Shown: positions 1 through 8,240 of the stretch, in pieces
Numbering within the stretch: position 1 is the first letter of the stretch
How the letters are laid out: every line of letters starts with the position of its first letter
Origin: a virus
IMG/VR virus record: IMGVR_UViG_3300007819_000003
Coordinates: 1 to 26,840 of that record
Strand: one strand, 5' to 3'
DNA length: 26,840 nt
Notes under the pieces: generated by a model
What the model saw: the letters and a program-made list of their open reading frames with translations, nothing else
The model's database searches: none
What the model was told of the DNA's origin: nothing
Position numbers and translations under genes: made by a program

Positions 1-5
1 TGCTG

Positions 6-218
6 CTAGTCTCGCTCGAAGGGGTCTCTTTCGCGCACGACAGCAGGATCATCCCGCATACGCTGATCGAAAGCATTCTCGGCATTCTTCGCAATTTCAA
101 CATCATTGAGCTCCTGCTGGGCTGGGGTTATAGGCGGAGGGGAAGTGCTGGGGCCTGCAATGCGCCCCAGAACCCATTTGAAGATCGCGCCAAGCGCGGC
201 GAGAATCGCAGACCACAT
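6..218 (-). CDS. small single-pass membrane protein, possible spanin-like lysis protein
   Basis: The product is 70 aa. Residues 2-20 form one hydrophobic membrane segment (MWSAILAALGAIFKWVLGRI), followed by a Pro/Ser-rich linker at about 22-31 and a charged, probably helical tail. This N-terminal-anchor-plus-charged-tail layout is that of inner-membrane spanins (Rz-like) and other small phage lysis proteins, but no family was recognised. The start is the ATG that shares one base (TAATG) with the stop of the preceding gene, which implies translational coupling. A longer open frame continues upstream to 326, but it would overlap the neighbour's whole coding region and is not preferred. The gene is last in this window; an endolysin could follow beyond position 1. 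The coding call is fairly sure, the function is a guess from layout and position. Confidence 0.6.
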   Translation of the reverse strand: MWSAILAALGAIFKWVLGRIAGPSTSPPPITPAQQELNDVEIAKNAENAFDQRMRDDPAVVRERDPFERD

Positions 219-430
219 TACTGTGAGACCTTCTGCATGATCCAGCTCGCCACAACGATGCAGATCGCAGTGATGCCCTGCGAGACGCTTGCCGGAGGAG
301 CCAGGTTCGACACCTGCAGTGCCCACACCGCGACGGAGCTCAGACCATCACCTAGCATCGCTGCAGTGACAACATGACCGACCACGTTGTCGCCAGAGGC
401 GACGTTGTTGACTGCCGATGGGGCCGGCAT
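218..430 (-). CDS. candidate holin (two membrane segments)
   Basis: This 70-aa protein has two hydrophobic stretches, about residues 17-40 (VVGHVVTAAMLGDGLSSVAV and beyond) and 50-66 (SQGITAICIVVASWIMQ), separated by a short Pro-containing turn. Two membrane segments in a protein of this size, next to another small membrane protein at the late end of a phage structural operon, fit a class II holin that would permeabilise the inner membrane at lysis. Its ATG shares one base with the upstream stop (TGATG), and its own stop shares one base with the next start, so the three small genes look translationally coupled. The Shine-Dalgarno sequence is weak. No sequence-level holin family was recognised; it could be any small membrane protein. 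Confidence 0.6.
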   Translation of the reverse strand: MPAPSAVNNVASGDNVVGHVVTAAMLGDGLSSVAVWALQVSNLAPPASVSQGITAICIVVASWIMQKVSQ

Positions 431-810
431 CAGGAGCCGCCTTTCGACGCCGCAGCAATGTTCTGGGCCGTCAGATACGCCTGCTGGACGGCCATCTGTG
501 CGGTGGTCTGAAAGATTGTCTTGCCCCCAGCTTCGACTGTCTGGACGACGTTATCGACAGCGTTGCCGAATTTCTCCTCTCCAGAGATCAATTTCGGCGC
601 TTCTGCGAGGACTGATTGGAATACCAGCCCTGCGATGTCTTCGAGTGCGACCTCGACATCTTGGACAACTGTCTCGAGGCCCTGTTCGATTTCAGGGAGG
701 AATTTACCGGCAAGCGCAACGACAGCAGCTTTCTCTTTCTCTGCGAAAGCCTCGAGCTTCTGCCCAAATGTCAGGACCGGATTTGTCGTATCAGTCATTT
801 CATTCTCCAT
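430..810 (-). CDS. hypothetical phage protein ahead of the putative holin
   Basis: The 126-aa product is rich in Ala, Val and Glu and predicted mainly helical, with amphipathic stretches at about residues 15-75 and 85-122 but no convincing membrane segment. I do not recognise the family. It is the first of three small coupled genes after the tail fibre, which suggests a lysis-associated role or a short virion accessory, but this is only position. Two starts are possible. The first ATG at 810 has a GAGAGG about 9 nt upstream. An ATG four codons later, at 798, has a GGAG 6 nt upstream. The longer form is given. The gene lies 47 nt after the tail-fibre stop. Confidence 0.6.
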   Translation of the reverse strand: MENEMTDTTNPVLTFGQKLEAFAEKEKAAVVALAGKFLPEIEQGLETVVQDVEVALEDIAGLVFQSVLAEAPKLISGEEKFGNAVDNVVQTVEAGGKTIFQTTAQMAVQQAYLTAQNIAAASKGGS

Positions 811-857
811 CTTTTCGACCCTCTCACACGGCGCGGATGCGCCTCTTGCTCAGTAGG

Positions 858-2450
858 TCAGACCTGAACAAGCAACTCGATAATAACACATCCCCCAGCA
901 GCATCGCCGCCCTTTGAGCCAATCAGCCCCCCGCCACCAGCCGCGCCATAGCCCAGGCCGTTAGCCCCACCAAGACCCGTTCCACCGCTCGCGAAAGTCC
1001 TTCCTGAGCCGCCAGTCCCCCGTGGAGTCGAGCCACCAGCTCCGCTGACATTCACATCACTTCCTGCGTATTCGCCAGCGACTCCAGCATCGCTGCGTTC
1101 CTGAATTGTTGCCTCTAGATTGAGGCCTGTGAAGTCAGTGGTCACGACGCCTCCGAGCCCAAATCCCGCGCCCGTGCCGGAGTTCTTCTGTCCGCCCAAT
1201 CCGAGTCCAGCAACTATGAAATCAACTGAGTTGAAGGTTAGCTTGCTTGCAGCATTTCCGTCGTTGCCTTTCGCTCCAGCCACGCCCGTGCCGCCATTCG
1301 CGCCGACGTGGCCAGTGATATTCATGGAGTTATCAAAGCCATAAACAACGCCCTCGTAATAGCCGCCTGCGCCACCACCTTGCCCCCCTCCGACATTGCC
1401 TCCGTCAGAGCTGCCTCCGCCGCCTCCGGGACCAATGACAGTGAATTTAATCCGTGTCGAGGGCTTCACTGCATCTGGGATGTTGAAGGTGAAATCTCCG
1501 TCATCAGTAAATACAAACACTCGCTGAAGCGGTGCATTGACAACAGCCGCGACGCCAGAGGCTGGAGAATAGCTCCTGCATCGCCAATCGGTCGAGCCGA
1601 GGAATTCGAATTCCGCGCAGTCCCCTGCTGCGGTGGTGATGTTTTTTCCCCCAGGGAGAATCAACGCCGTGTCGTCGTTCGTGAGCTGCAGCACATCATC
1701 GAACTCGACTCGGAATATAGGCATCGTGAGCGATGCCGCGCCGCCGAAGCTATTGATTGTAGTCGTGCCCGTGATGAGCGCATTGTGCGTCTGAATCGTC
1801 CCCAGATCCACCAGAGACCCCGAGGCAATCGAGACCTGCGTGTTGACGCCATAGCCGGCAGCTGGGAACCACGCAATGACTTTCCAATTCCCCGCGCCTT
1901 CATATTCAACAAGCACACCATCCCCGTGGCTCATGTCGATGTTCTGCCCGCCAGGGAGAATCATCCCAACAGCATCATACACAAGCACCGCTGTCGAGTC
2001 GAATTCGACGTAGTATATAGGCTCGCTTGTGTCTGCAGAGTGTCCGAAAGACTGGATTGAGGCGGTGCCAGTTACAAGAGCGTTGTGAGTTGTGATTGTT
2101 CCGAGGTCCACATGCACCGCCGAGGCAATCGCGGTCTGCAGGCCAAAGCCTCCGGTAATTCCGTCATTAGGCACGAGACCATATGTCAGAGCATCCCAGA
2201 TCGTCGTCCCGGCGGAGTCCTTGACAATCTGGCGATATTGGCCGAAGCCATATATGAGCGCCGTCCCAGCCATGTCCAGCGGCACTGGATTCGCATTCGG
2301 CGTTGCTCCGAGAGGGTCCTGATATGTCGGGCGAGGCGTCAGCGTCGCCGGCTCATACATGCCAACGCTTCCGCCGGCAAGCGGGTTGCCGTTCGCGTCG
2401 AGAAAACACTGGCGTCCATTTGGCAGCAGCACCTGCGTGATCGTGGTCAT
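858..2450 (-). CDS. tail fibre / receptor-binding protein with duplicated domain and Gly-rich tip
   Basis: This is a 530-aa protein. Residues 1-100 (LPNGRQCFLDANGNPLAGG, then VKDSAGTTIWDA) match the N-terminal virion-attachment layout common in phage tail fibres and spikes. Residues about 105-200 and 205-300 are two copies of one domain, spaced exactly 100 residues apart. Both share the pattern VDLGTI-THNAL-TGT, SFG, PI--VEFD, ILPGG-NI and -GD. Residues about 337-530 form a Gly-rich domain opening with VIGPGGGGGSSDGG and ending in a hydrophobic strand, as in phage adhesin tips. The start is the ATG in an ATGA overlap with the ejection-protein stop; the open frame extends further upstream only inside that gene. 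It has four cysteines. It is most likely the host-recognition fibre of the virion. Confidence 0.85.
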   Translation of the reverse strand: MTTITQVLLPNGRQCFLDANGNPLAGGSVGMYEPATLTPRPTYQDPLGATPNANPVPLDMAGTALIYGFGQYRQIVKDSAGTTIWDALTYGLVPNDGITGGFGLQTAIASAVHVDLGTITTHNALVTGTASIQSFGHSADTSEPIYYVEFDSTAVLVYDAVGMILPGGQNIDMSHGDGVLVEYEGAGNWKVIAWFPAAGYGVNTQVSIASGSLVDLGTIQTHNALITGTTTINSFGGAASLTMPIFRVEFDDVLQLTNDDTALILPGGKNITTAAGDCAEFEFLGSTDWRCRSYSPASGVAAVVNAPLQRVFVFTDDGDFTFNIPDAVKPSTRIKFTVIGPGGGGGSSDGGNVGGGQGGGAGGYYEGVVYGFDNSMNITGHVGANGGTGVAGAKGNDGNAASKLTFNSVDFIVAGLGLGGQKNSGTGAGFGLGGVVTTDFTGLNLEATIQERSDAGVAGEYAGSDVNVSGAGGSTPRGTGGSGRTFASGGTGLGGANGLGYGAAGGGGLIGSKGGDAAGGCVIIELLVQV

Positions 2451-4867
2451 TGAGAAAGCCTCTTCCAATCTGTCTCGCCAGGGTCGAGATATTCGACGTT
2501 GGGTCCGTTCGAGCGGAACTTGCGGTGTTCGCGATTTTCCAGATTCACCGTCGGAACCGTGAGGCCCCGAATGATCGCCTCGGGAGAGTCTCCCTCGCCG
2601 GTGAGCGCCCTGGCGAGAATCGCGGAGGTCTTCGAGGACGAATTCGCGAACGCATTCGCCCCTTTGCCCATTCCATACGCAAGTCCTGCTGCCGGGAGCC
2701 CCATAAGCATGGGCTTCCAATTTGCCTCCAGGGCCGGTCCGAATTCGTGCGCAGCGGCAAGCCCACCCAACATCACCCCACCATGGCCGAGCGATCCGAT
2801 GTTTTGCCACTGCCTCGCAAGCCAGCTCTTCCTGCCCTCGTCCGGGATCATATCTCCCGCCGCGCCAAGCGCATGAAGATCCGTCGTAGGCTGCTGCACA
2901 TTCGCCCGCGAAGAGGGACGTTTCAGCGCCGAGGCGACTTTTGCACTCAGGGCCGAGGGCTTGATTTGGCCACTTACGTCGTCCACAATCGGATCAAGGG
3001 TCTTAAGATTCTTCCACTGCGAACGCAGCATCTGCAGCGTCTGGACGAGGCCTTGAGCTTCGGGGTTGTATTCCCACTCCATTCCAGGCCCCGGAGGAGG
3101 CATGGGTGGATGTGCAGCAGCATTAGAGAATGCTCGTGCGGCAAGAGCCTGCGTCGGGTTATATGGCCCTGCAAGTCTGGACATTCCAGGCGATGTTGCC
3201 GAGGCTGAGGGAACCCATTTTCCCAGCCCTCCGCTGACTTGACGCTCCAGCGAATCATCCAGCGCATCACGGATATTGATGGCGTGTTCTCCGACTTCTG
3301 GATCACGCATGAGCCGATCCAGCGGCGATCCGCGCTTTGTAAGTTGAAGATAATCCGCGCCGCTAATGGAGGGCCTATTCCCGATGATCTTAGAGACAGT
3401 AACAAGATCCTTATATGCAGCCTTCGAGCTGGGCTCACTAGCAGCTTGCCCGACAATGCTGCCAATGTCATGCTGCAGCACAGGATCATTCAAATTCGCA
3501 TCTTTGGCTGTATTGGCAAAGTTCTCAAAACCACTTCGCAGTCTCGTCTCTGCTTGATTCATGACATCTCGCGTCAGCACCGGCGAGTCCGAGCCAATTG
3601 TTTGAGCTGCGGCTTTCGTGAGATCCGTCCGCGCCTGTGCTCCGCCATCCCCGAAGGTCGTATTCAGCGCCCGCAGTATGGGACTCGCCCCCGGAACCTG
3701 CCCCGCACGCACATCCACGCCCAGATTCCGCATCGCATTTGCTGCCCGCGCCACGAAGGGCGAGATGTGATTCAGCAGCGGCTCGATCCCAGTGGCTATG
3801 GCGGGATTAAGCACCCCTCCGGTGAGTGCTCCAGTCTCGAGCTGTGAGACCAGGGGCTTGTCCGACATGTTGGACTGAATCCCCGCAGCCGCTGCTCCCG
3901 CTGCCGAGCCCGAAAGGGCCTGCGAAGCCCGCCGCAGGAGCCAATTCCGCGCCCCAGGGGACTTCTCGATGTCTCCCATGAGGAACTTCCCCGCCGCACC
4001 CAGCCTCGCCGCCATCGGCGCTGCGACTTCGCTCTGGCCCGTCATAAGCATCGGAATCGTCGAGGCCGTAGCCCCGGCGAGCCCCGAGGCCAGATCCGTC
4101 AGCGGCGAGCCGCGAGCATAGAGCTTCTGATTTAGCTCCTCGTTGTCGCGGAAGGCTTCGTATTGCGGGCCAAATTGAGCGGAGGCCTTGGAGAGCCCCT
4201 CCGTCGCTACGTCGTGCGCGAAGCTGAGCCCTGCTGCAAGTGCTCCATGCACCTGTGGGCCGAAGCCCAGCAGCACGCCATTCGCGAAGCTATGAGGGGC
4301 TCCATATTGCGAGCCCTCGGCTCCAGTCGGCGCAATCGCGGGCTCTTTCGGCTGGGTGGCTGCAGCAGGCGCTTGCGGGGCTTGTTCATCATCCCAGGCC
4401 CCATCCAGGATGTTCTCATTCGCGCCGCTCGCAGGGGGCTTGTATGCAATATCCTGACCCTGGGGGAAATTCTTCAGCACATTATCCGCATATGCGAGCG
4501 TATGCGGTCCCCAGGCCTTCGAGTTCGGCCCGCCTGTGTACTCCGTCAGCGCGGCCCTCACATCCCCGTTGTGCTTGTCCAGCAGGCTCCGCAGATGCAA
4601 CGCTTGCGCGGTGATTGCTTGCTCTGGATTTGTCGGGTCAGTGACGCCGTATTTCGCGCGGATTGCAGGGCCGAGTTGACCGTAGCCAATATGATCGGCG
4701 TCGCCCGCAGTCGTCGAGTTCCCGTGCGGGCCGACCTCGTAGGCGTTTTGGGCCTTGAGCAGCTCCGGGTTCAGCCCAGCCTTCTTCGCTGCAGCTTCAT
4801 AGATCGAGTCAAGCTCCTCCTTCGAGGGCTCCCAGACTTGATCCAGAATGTTCGCAGCTGCAGCCAT
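2447..4867 (-). CDS. ejection / internal virion protein with N-terminal lytic transglycosylase domain
   Basis: This 806-aa protein probably enters the cell with the DNA and opens the peptidoglycan. Residues about 17-135 resemble a soluble lytic transglycosylase (SLT) fold: a candidate catalytic Glu44 in AQNAYEVG, the GYGQLGP segment at 61-67 standing for the usual G-x-M/Q box, and ALTEYTGG at 106-113 for the A-x-x-Y-N-x-G box. Glu44 is followed by Val rather than the common Ser. The remainder is long, Ala-rich and mostly helical, with a Gly/Ala-rich hydrophobic patch near the C terminus (GGVMLGGLAA and LMGLPAAGLA). The SLT-at-the-front layout is known from T7 gp16-type ejection proteins, and the position corresponds to P22 gp16. 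The ATG directly follows the previous stop (TAGATG). Confidence 0.8.
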   Translation of the reverse strand: MAAAANILDQVWEPSKEELDSIYEAAAKKAGLNPELLKAQNAYEVGPHGNSTTAGDADHIGYGQLGPAIRAKYGVTDPTNPEQAITAQALHLRSLLDKHNGDVRAALTEYTGGPNSKAWGPHTLAYADNVLKNFPQGQDIAYKPPASGANENILDGAWDDEQAPQAPAAATQPKEPAIAPTGAEGSQYGAPHSFANGVLLGFGPQVHGALAAGLSFAHDVATEGLSKASAQFGPQYEAFRDNEELNQKLYARGSPLTDLASGLAGATASTIPMLMTGQSEVAAPMAARLGAAGKFLMGDIEKSPGARNWLLRRASQALSGSAAGAAAAGIQSNMSDKPLVSQLETGALTGGVLNPAIATGIEPLLNHISPFVARAANAMRNLGVDVRAGQVPGASPILRALNTTFGDGGAQARTDLTKAAAQTIGSDSPVLTRDVMNQAETRLRSGFENFANTAKDANLNDPVLQHDIGSIVGQAASEPSSKAAYKDLVTVSKIIGNRPSISGADYLQLTKRGSPLDRLMRDPEVGEHAINIRDALDDSLERQVSGGLGKWVPSASATSPGMSRLAGPYNPTQALAARAFSNAAAHPPMPPPGPGMEWEYNPEAQGLVQTLQMLRSQWKNLKTLDPIVDDVSGQIKPSALSAKVASALKRPSSRANVQQPTTDLHALGAAGDMIPDEGRKSWLARQWQNIGSLGHGGVMLGGLAAAHEFGPALEANWKPMLMGLPAAGLAYGMGKGANAFANSSSKTSAILARALTGEGDSPEAIIRGLTVPTVNLENREHRKFRSNGPNVEYLDPGETDWKRLSQ

Positions 4868-6427
4868 CTACTTTTCCACTCCCTTCGGATATGGCGTGTA
4901 GGAGTCAGTTGCTTTGATATCTGGAATCCCCAGAAATTGCGGACCTTTCCTGATAACTTGCTGAGTCCAGGCTTTAGGGAAATCTACGGGGTCATTTCCG
5001 GCCTTCGTCCAGATGCCGTAGGCTTTCTGCTCGCGCTGCTTAAGCTTCATCATGCCAATCTGGAAATCGAGGATTTTCTTGAATGCATCTGGCCCGGTCT
5101 CGAGATTCGGATTCGCACGTTTGAAAGCCCCAAATTCCATATTAGTCACGCGGGACTGAGTTCCCATTGCATCGCGCAGAACATTCATTGCAGCAGGTGC
5201 AGCAAATTTCTGGATCATCTGTGAGCCTGCAAGAGAGCCATTCGCGACTTCATCGTAACCGGGAATTCCCAGCGCCTGCATCACCTGCCCCACCTCAGTT
5301 CGCCCCTCCGCACCCCAGCCAGTGTGGACTTGATTCGCAAGACTCCGCATTTTCATCAGATTCAGAATGCTCGAATTAAGTTGCTCGACTTGGTTGTTGA
5401 GATTTTTCTGGTAATCGCCCATGTTCTTGAGCTGATCCCCGCGAAGAGGGCTTATCTTCGCCGTGTTATCGCCGAAGGCAGCAGGATTTGCAGATGGTCC
5501 CTGAATACCAGGAACAGCCGTCACCGGAGCACCAGAAGTCTGTGCCGGTGGAGTTGCTCCATCTGATTGGGGCTGCTGTGGTCCCTGCGGCTGCGATCCA
5601 GGAAACGAATTCGGCATTTGCACCATGGGGTTATTTGAAAACGTCCCAGGAGCTTCTGGCCCAGCCATATATCTCGGAACGTAGTAAGTTTTTCCATCTT
5701 TGTCCTGCATTTGTATGAGATCGTTCTGCGGTCCAGGGGCCATGTGGTTCTGTACAGAGCCGACATATTTGACGCTGTGATCGTTTGGATTTGTCCAGAA
5801 GAAATGTGTTGCATCTCCAGAACTCTGCGACTGGAACCCGCTCATGGTGCGGTCGAGAGCATCCTTAGCCTGCGCCGCGACTTGAGCTTGTTGCGTCACG
5901 AACTGTCTGAGTTGTGGCCCACCCGCCGGGGCCTTCGCCAGCAACTGAATGAGATTGTCCTGAATCTGCGGATCAGCCACGCCATTCTCGTGGAGCGCCG
6001 TATACAGATTCGAGATCGCCCCGGTGAAATCCTCCCGCGTCATGGAGTCGCCCTTGGAGAGAATACTCCCCGCGGCGTTGCCCGTGAGCTCGAGAATCTT
6101 CTGGGTGTTGTTTAGCTTCTTCATGGTATTATCCAGCGAAACCCCTTGCATTGCTTGGGCCTTGGCCATGTAGTCCGGGGCCAGAAACGCCGTCGCCGGG
6201 TCCTGCGCCATCAACACAGAGGCCTTCTGGAAGTCCGGCTGCCCCGTCGCCGGATCGATGCTGCGCTGCATAATCCCGCCCATGGCCTTCCGCGCGGCGA
6301 ATTCCTGCTGGAATTGCGCATTCGCATTGCTCGCGGCGCGGAATTGTGCGAATTTGTCCAGCTGACCAAGCGGGTCCGGCGCAGCAAGCTGCGAATAAAT
6401 CGAGGAGTCAACTTGTGTTCCAGCCAT
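4868..6427 (-). CDS. probable internal virion / ejection protein
   Basis: This 519-aa protein is rich in Gln, Ala and Asn. An N-terminal helical part (about 1-200) is followed by a small mixed region with THFFWTNPNDHSVKYVG and TYYVPRYMAGPE, a Pro/Gln-rich linker at roughly 265-320 (QPQGPQQPQSDGATPPAQ), and a second helical domain. It contains no cysteine. I do not recognise a named family, but size, composition and position between two other ejection-type proteins match the P22 gp7/gp20/gp16 block. The start is the ATG at 6427, which has a strong GAGGAG just upstream; sixteen further in-frame codons upstream would run into the preceding gene. Its stop TAG abuts the next ATG. Confidence 0.7.
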   Translation of the reverse strand: MAGTQVDSSIYSQLAAPDPLGQLDKFAQFRAASNANAQFQQEFAARKAMGGIMQRSIDPATGQPDFQKASVLMAQDPATAFLAPDYMAKAQAMQGVSLDNTMKKLNNTQKILELTGNAAGSILSKGDSMTREDFTGAISNLYTALHENGVADPQIQDNLIQLLAKAPAGGPQLRQFVTQQAQVAAQAKDALDRTMSGFQSQSSGDATHFFWTNPNDHSVKYVGSVQNHMAPGPQNDLIQMQDKDGKTYYVPRYMAGPEAPGTFSNNPMVQMPNSFPGSQPQGPQQPQSDGATPPAQTSGAPVTAVPGIQGPSANPAAFGDNTAKISPLRGDQLKNMGDYQKNLNNQVEQLNSSILNLMKMRSLANQVHTGWGAEGRTEVGQVMQALGIPGYDEVANGSLAGSQMIQKFAAPAAMNVLRDAMGTQSRVTNMEFGAFKRANPNLETGPDAFKKILDFQIGMMKLKQREQKAYGIWTKAGNDPVDFPKAWTQQVIRKGPQFLGIPDIKATDSYTPYPKGVEK

Positions 6428-6437
6428 GCGAATCTCC

Positions 6438-7127
6438 TCACCAAACCGTCGGGGCACCGCCCCAAGGCATTCCACCAGGAGGCGGCGATCCGGCCCCGCC
6501 TCCGTTGATTAGCTGATTCATCAGCCAGAAATTCATCGGGGCACCGCTGAGTTGCCCCGCCGCACCAACAGCCCCACCAGCATAGGCATTCCCCGCGCCG
6601 ATGAGATTCGAGCCGATCTGCGAGCCGGTCTGAATTGCCCCCGCGCCCGATTGCGCCGCCGCCGACTCTCCGAGCTGTGCCGGACCCATCAGCATCTGAT
6701 ACGCATTCTGGTTGTTCTTCCAATAGTCCTCGAATTGCTGCTGGTACGTGTTCGAGGCCAAGCCCGTGGCAAAGCTCGCAATGCCCTTCGCGCCGGGGCC
6801 GCTGTCCCCCCAGCCCATTGTCGAGTTCGTATTATTGATTGCCTTCTCCCCTTGCGAGCGGATGAATTTGTATCCAGGGGTGCTCTCGAGATTCTTCTGC
6901 GTCATCGCAAATGGCGCGGTCAGGCCAGACATCCGGCCCATGAGCATATCAAGCGACTGCCCTCCAGCCTTCATATATGGCGCGAGCTCCCTTTGCATAG
7001 TCTGCCACATTTCGAGCTCGGCCTGGGTGGCATTGTTCGCAGCTCCGGCTTGCATCGAGGCCCCATAGAGCGACGAGCCGGCCCCGATGAGCGCGCTTCC
7101 GCCGGCGATTGCAGCTGCTATTCCCAT
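6438..7127 (-). CDS. probable DNA ejection / transfer protein, small Gly-rich type
   Basis: This 229-aa protein has a Gly/Ala-rich hydrophobic N terminus (IAAAIAGGSALIGAGSSLYG, a glycine-zipper-like stretch at residues 3-22). A helical middle with ELEMWQTMQRELAPYMKAGG follows, then a conserved-looking PGYKF-----GEKAINN region and a Gln/Asn-rich segment YQQQFEDYWKNNQNAY. The C-terminal tail is Gly/Pro-rich. Small proteins of this kind occur directly before larger ejection proteins in P22-like and related podoviruses and are thought to insert in the host envelope. The chosen ATG lies one base after the previous stop (TGAGATG) with GGAGG upstream. No cysteine is present. The family assignment is by layout and position, not by a catalytic motif. 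Confidence 0.7.
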   Translation of the reverse strand: MGIAAAIAGGSALIGAGSSLYGASMQAGAANNATQAELEMWQTMQRELAPYMKAGGQSLDMLMGRMSGLTAPFAMTQKNLESTPGYKFIRSQGEKAINNTNSTMGWGDSGPGAKGIASFATGLASNTYQQQFEDYWKNNQNAYQMLMGPAQLGESAAAQSGAGAIQTGSQIGSNLIGAGNAYAGGAVGAAGQLSGAPMNFWLMNQLINGGGAGSPPPGGMPWGGAPTVW

Positions 7128-7128
7128 C

Positions 7129-7605
7129 TCAAGCCTCCGCTCCAATCCATTTCGAGAATACCTCATCGCTATGCGAGAAGCCCATTCTCGAGAACATCTT
7201 GCTCAGATCATGATGGGTCTTCGTCATGAAGAAGACCTCCTGAACCCCGCGCTTGCGCAGATGAAAGAGGGTCTTGACGATGAGCCTCATTCCCACACTC
7301 CCTCCAAGCGACCCCGCTGCCGTGCGCTCGGACTTGCGGACGAAGTAGGAGTCCTCAAATCCGCAAAGCGTCTCGTAATGCGTATGCCGCCGCACAAGCA
7401 CCAGGCAATATCCCACCATAACCCCTGCCTTCCGCGCTGTCAAGATCTGCAACATGCCCTTCTGGTCAACAAATTGGAAAAACGGCACATCCGGGCTCAT
7501 GGGCTTGAGATGCTTCCGCAGAGCGATCTCGTCATAATGTTCGCGCCATAGGTCCTGACATCCCGCATGATAATCGCTCCAGCTCTCGAGCTCGAATGTA
7601 ATCAT
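7129..7605 (-). CDS. GNAT-like N-acetyltransferase
   Basis: This 158-aa protein would transfer an acetyl group from acetyl-CoA to an unknown acceptor. The GNAT layout is visible. Strands LQILTARKAGVMVGYCLVLV (52-71) form the central sheet. A His-containing segment and an acidic loop follow (HYETLCGFEDSYFVR, 76-90). The likely acyl-CoA pyrophosphate loop is at 93-108 (ERTAAGSLGGSVGMRL), with helix RLIVKTLFHLRKRG after it. EVFFMTKTHHDLSKMFSRMGF (123-143) is the usual strand-helix ending in the GF motif. The Arg/Gly loop is atypical, so GNAT is likely but not certain. The ATG forms an ATGA overlap with the oxygenase stop and has GGAG 8 nt upstream. The two genes therefore are probably co-translated and may act on the same target. 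Confidence 0.75.
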   Translation of the reverse strand: MITFELESWSDYHAGCQDLWREHYDEIALRKHLKPMSPDVPFFQFVDQKGMLQILTARKAGVMVGYCLVLVRRHTHYETLCGFEDSYFVRKSERTAAGSLGGSVGMRLIVKTLFHLRKRGVQEVFFMTKTHHDLSKMFSRMGFSHSDEVFSKWIGAEA

Positions 7606-8237
7606 GCCGCAGGCTCCGGCTTGATCGCAAGCGGCGGCCAATACACACCCTGCGAGGAGTGAATATCCACCACCAGGGAGATCCTATCCTCGGCGGAGTT
7701 GTTCACGACCTCATGCAGCAGCTCATTCCGGAAGAACCAGACCTCTCCGGGTTTCATCGAGACCTGCTCGCCATCACATACGAACACACAGCCTGGTGCC
7801 GACGCGAGCAGCACATGATAGCGGTTGTAATACAGCGCCGGAGGCATACGCATGGGAAATTGCTCCTCCGCCGGAGCGATGCGGTCTGTATGCGGCGGAA
7901 TCACGACTCCTGGGGCCATCCGCGAGATGAACACCCGCCCCAGATGTAGTCCACTCACGCGGAATATCAGAGATTTAATAAGCTCCTGGGCTTCTGGAAG
8001 CTCATTCCACGGGGGATAATTCACAACCTCGATACGGGAGCACACAGCCTCTACGAAGTCATCATGCTCCGCGTCGAAGGTGTTGTATCGCAGCACAATA
8101 TCATCGACGACTCTGTGTACGCTCTGCGGATGCCACGTTCTTACGGAGTAGGCGTTCCAAAGCTCATACCTACGTTGTACCGCTGCAAGCAGCGGCCCAA
8201 TGTCAATCCCCTGAGCTAGAAGCTGAAAATTCCTCAT
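7602..8237 (-). CDS. Fe(II)/2-oxoglutarate oxygenase, aspartyl/asparaginyl beta-hydroxylase-like
   Basis: This 211-aa protein is predicted to be a non-haem iron dioxygenase hydroxylating a protein or small-molecule substrate. The double-stranded beta-helix signature is clear: His116 and Asp118 in VIPPHTDR as two iron ligands, the strand pair RYHVLLASAPG/VFVCDGEQVSMKPGEVWFF, His175 in ELLHEVVNN as the third ligand, and Arg185 in EDRISLVVDIH as the likely 2-oxoglutarate anchor. The order HxD, GEVWxF, H and R matches the Asp/Arg-hydroxylase family. The length is that of the catalytic domain alone. It starts at an ATG 3 nt after the 86-aa gene, with GGAGG upstream, and overlaps the acetyltransferase by ATGA. 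The substrate is unknown; a virion or host protein is possible. Confidence 0.88.
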   Translation of the reverse strand: MRNFQLLAQGIDIGPLLAAVQRRYELWNAYSVRTWHPQSVHRVVDDIVLRYNTFDAEHDDFVEAVCSRIEVVNYPPWNELPEAQELIKSLIFRVSGLHLGRVFISRMAPGVVIPPHTDRIAPAEEQFPMRMPPALYYNRYHVLLASAPGCVFVCDGEQVSMKPGEVWFFRNELLHEVVNNSAEDRISLVVDIHSSQGVYWPPLAIKPEPAA

Positions 8238-8240
8238 CGC

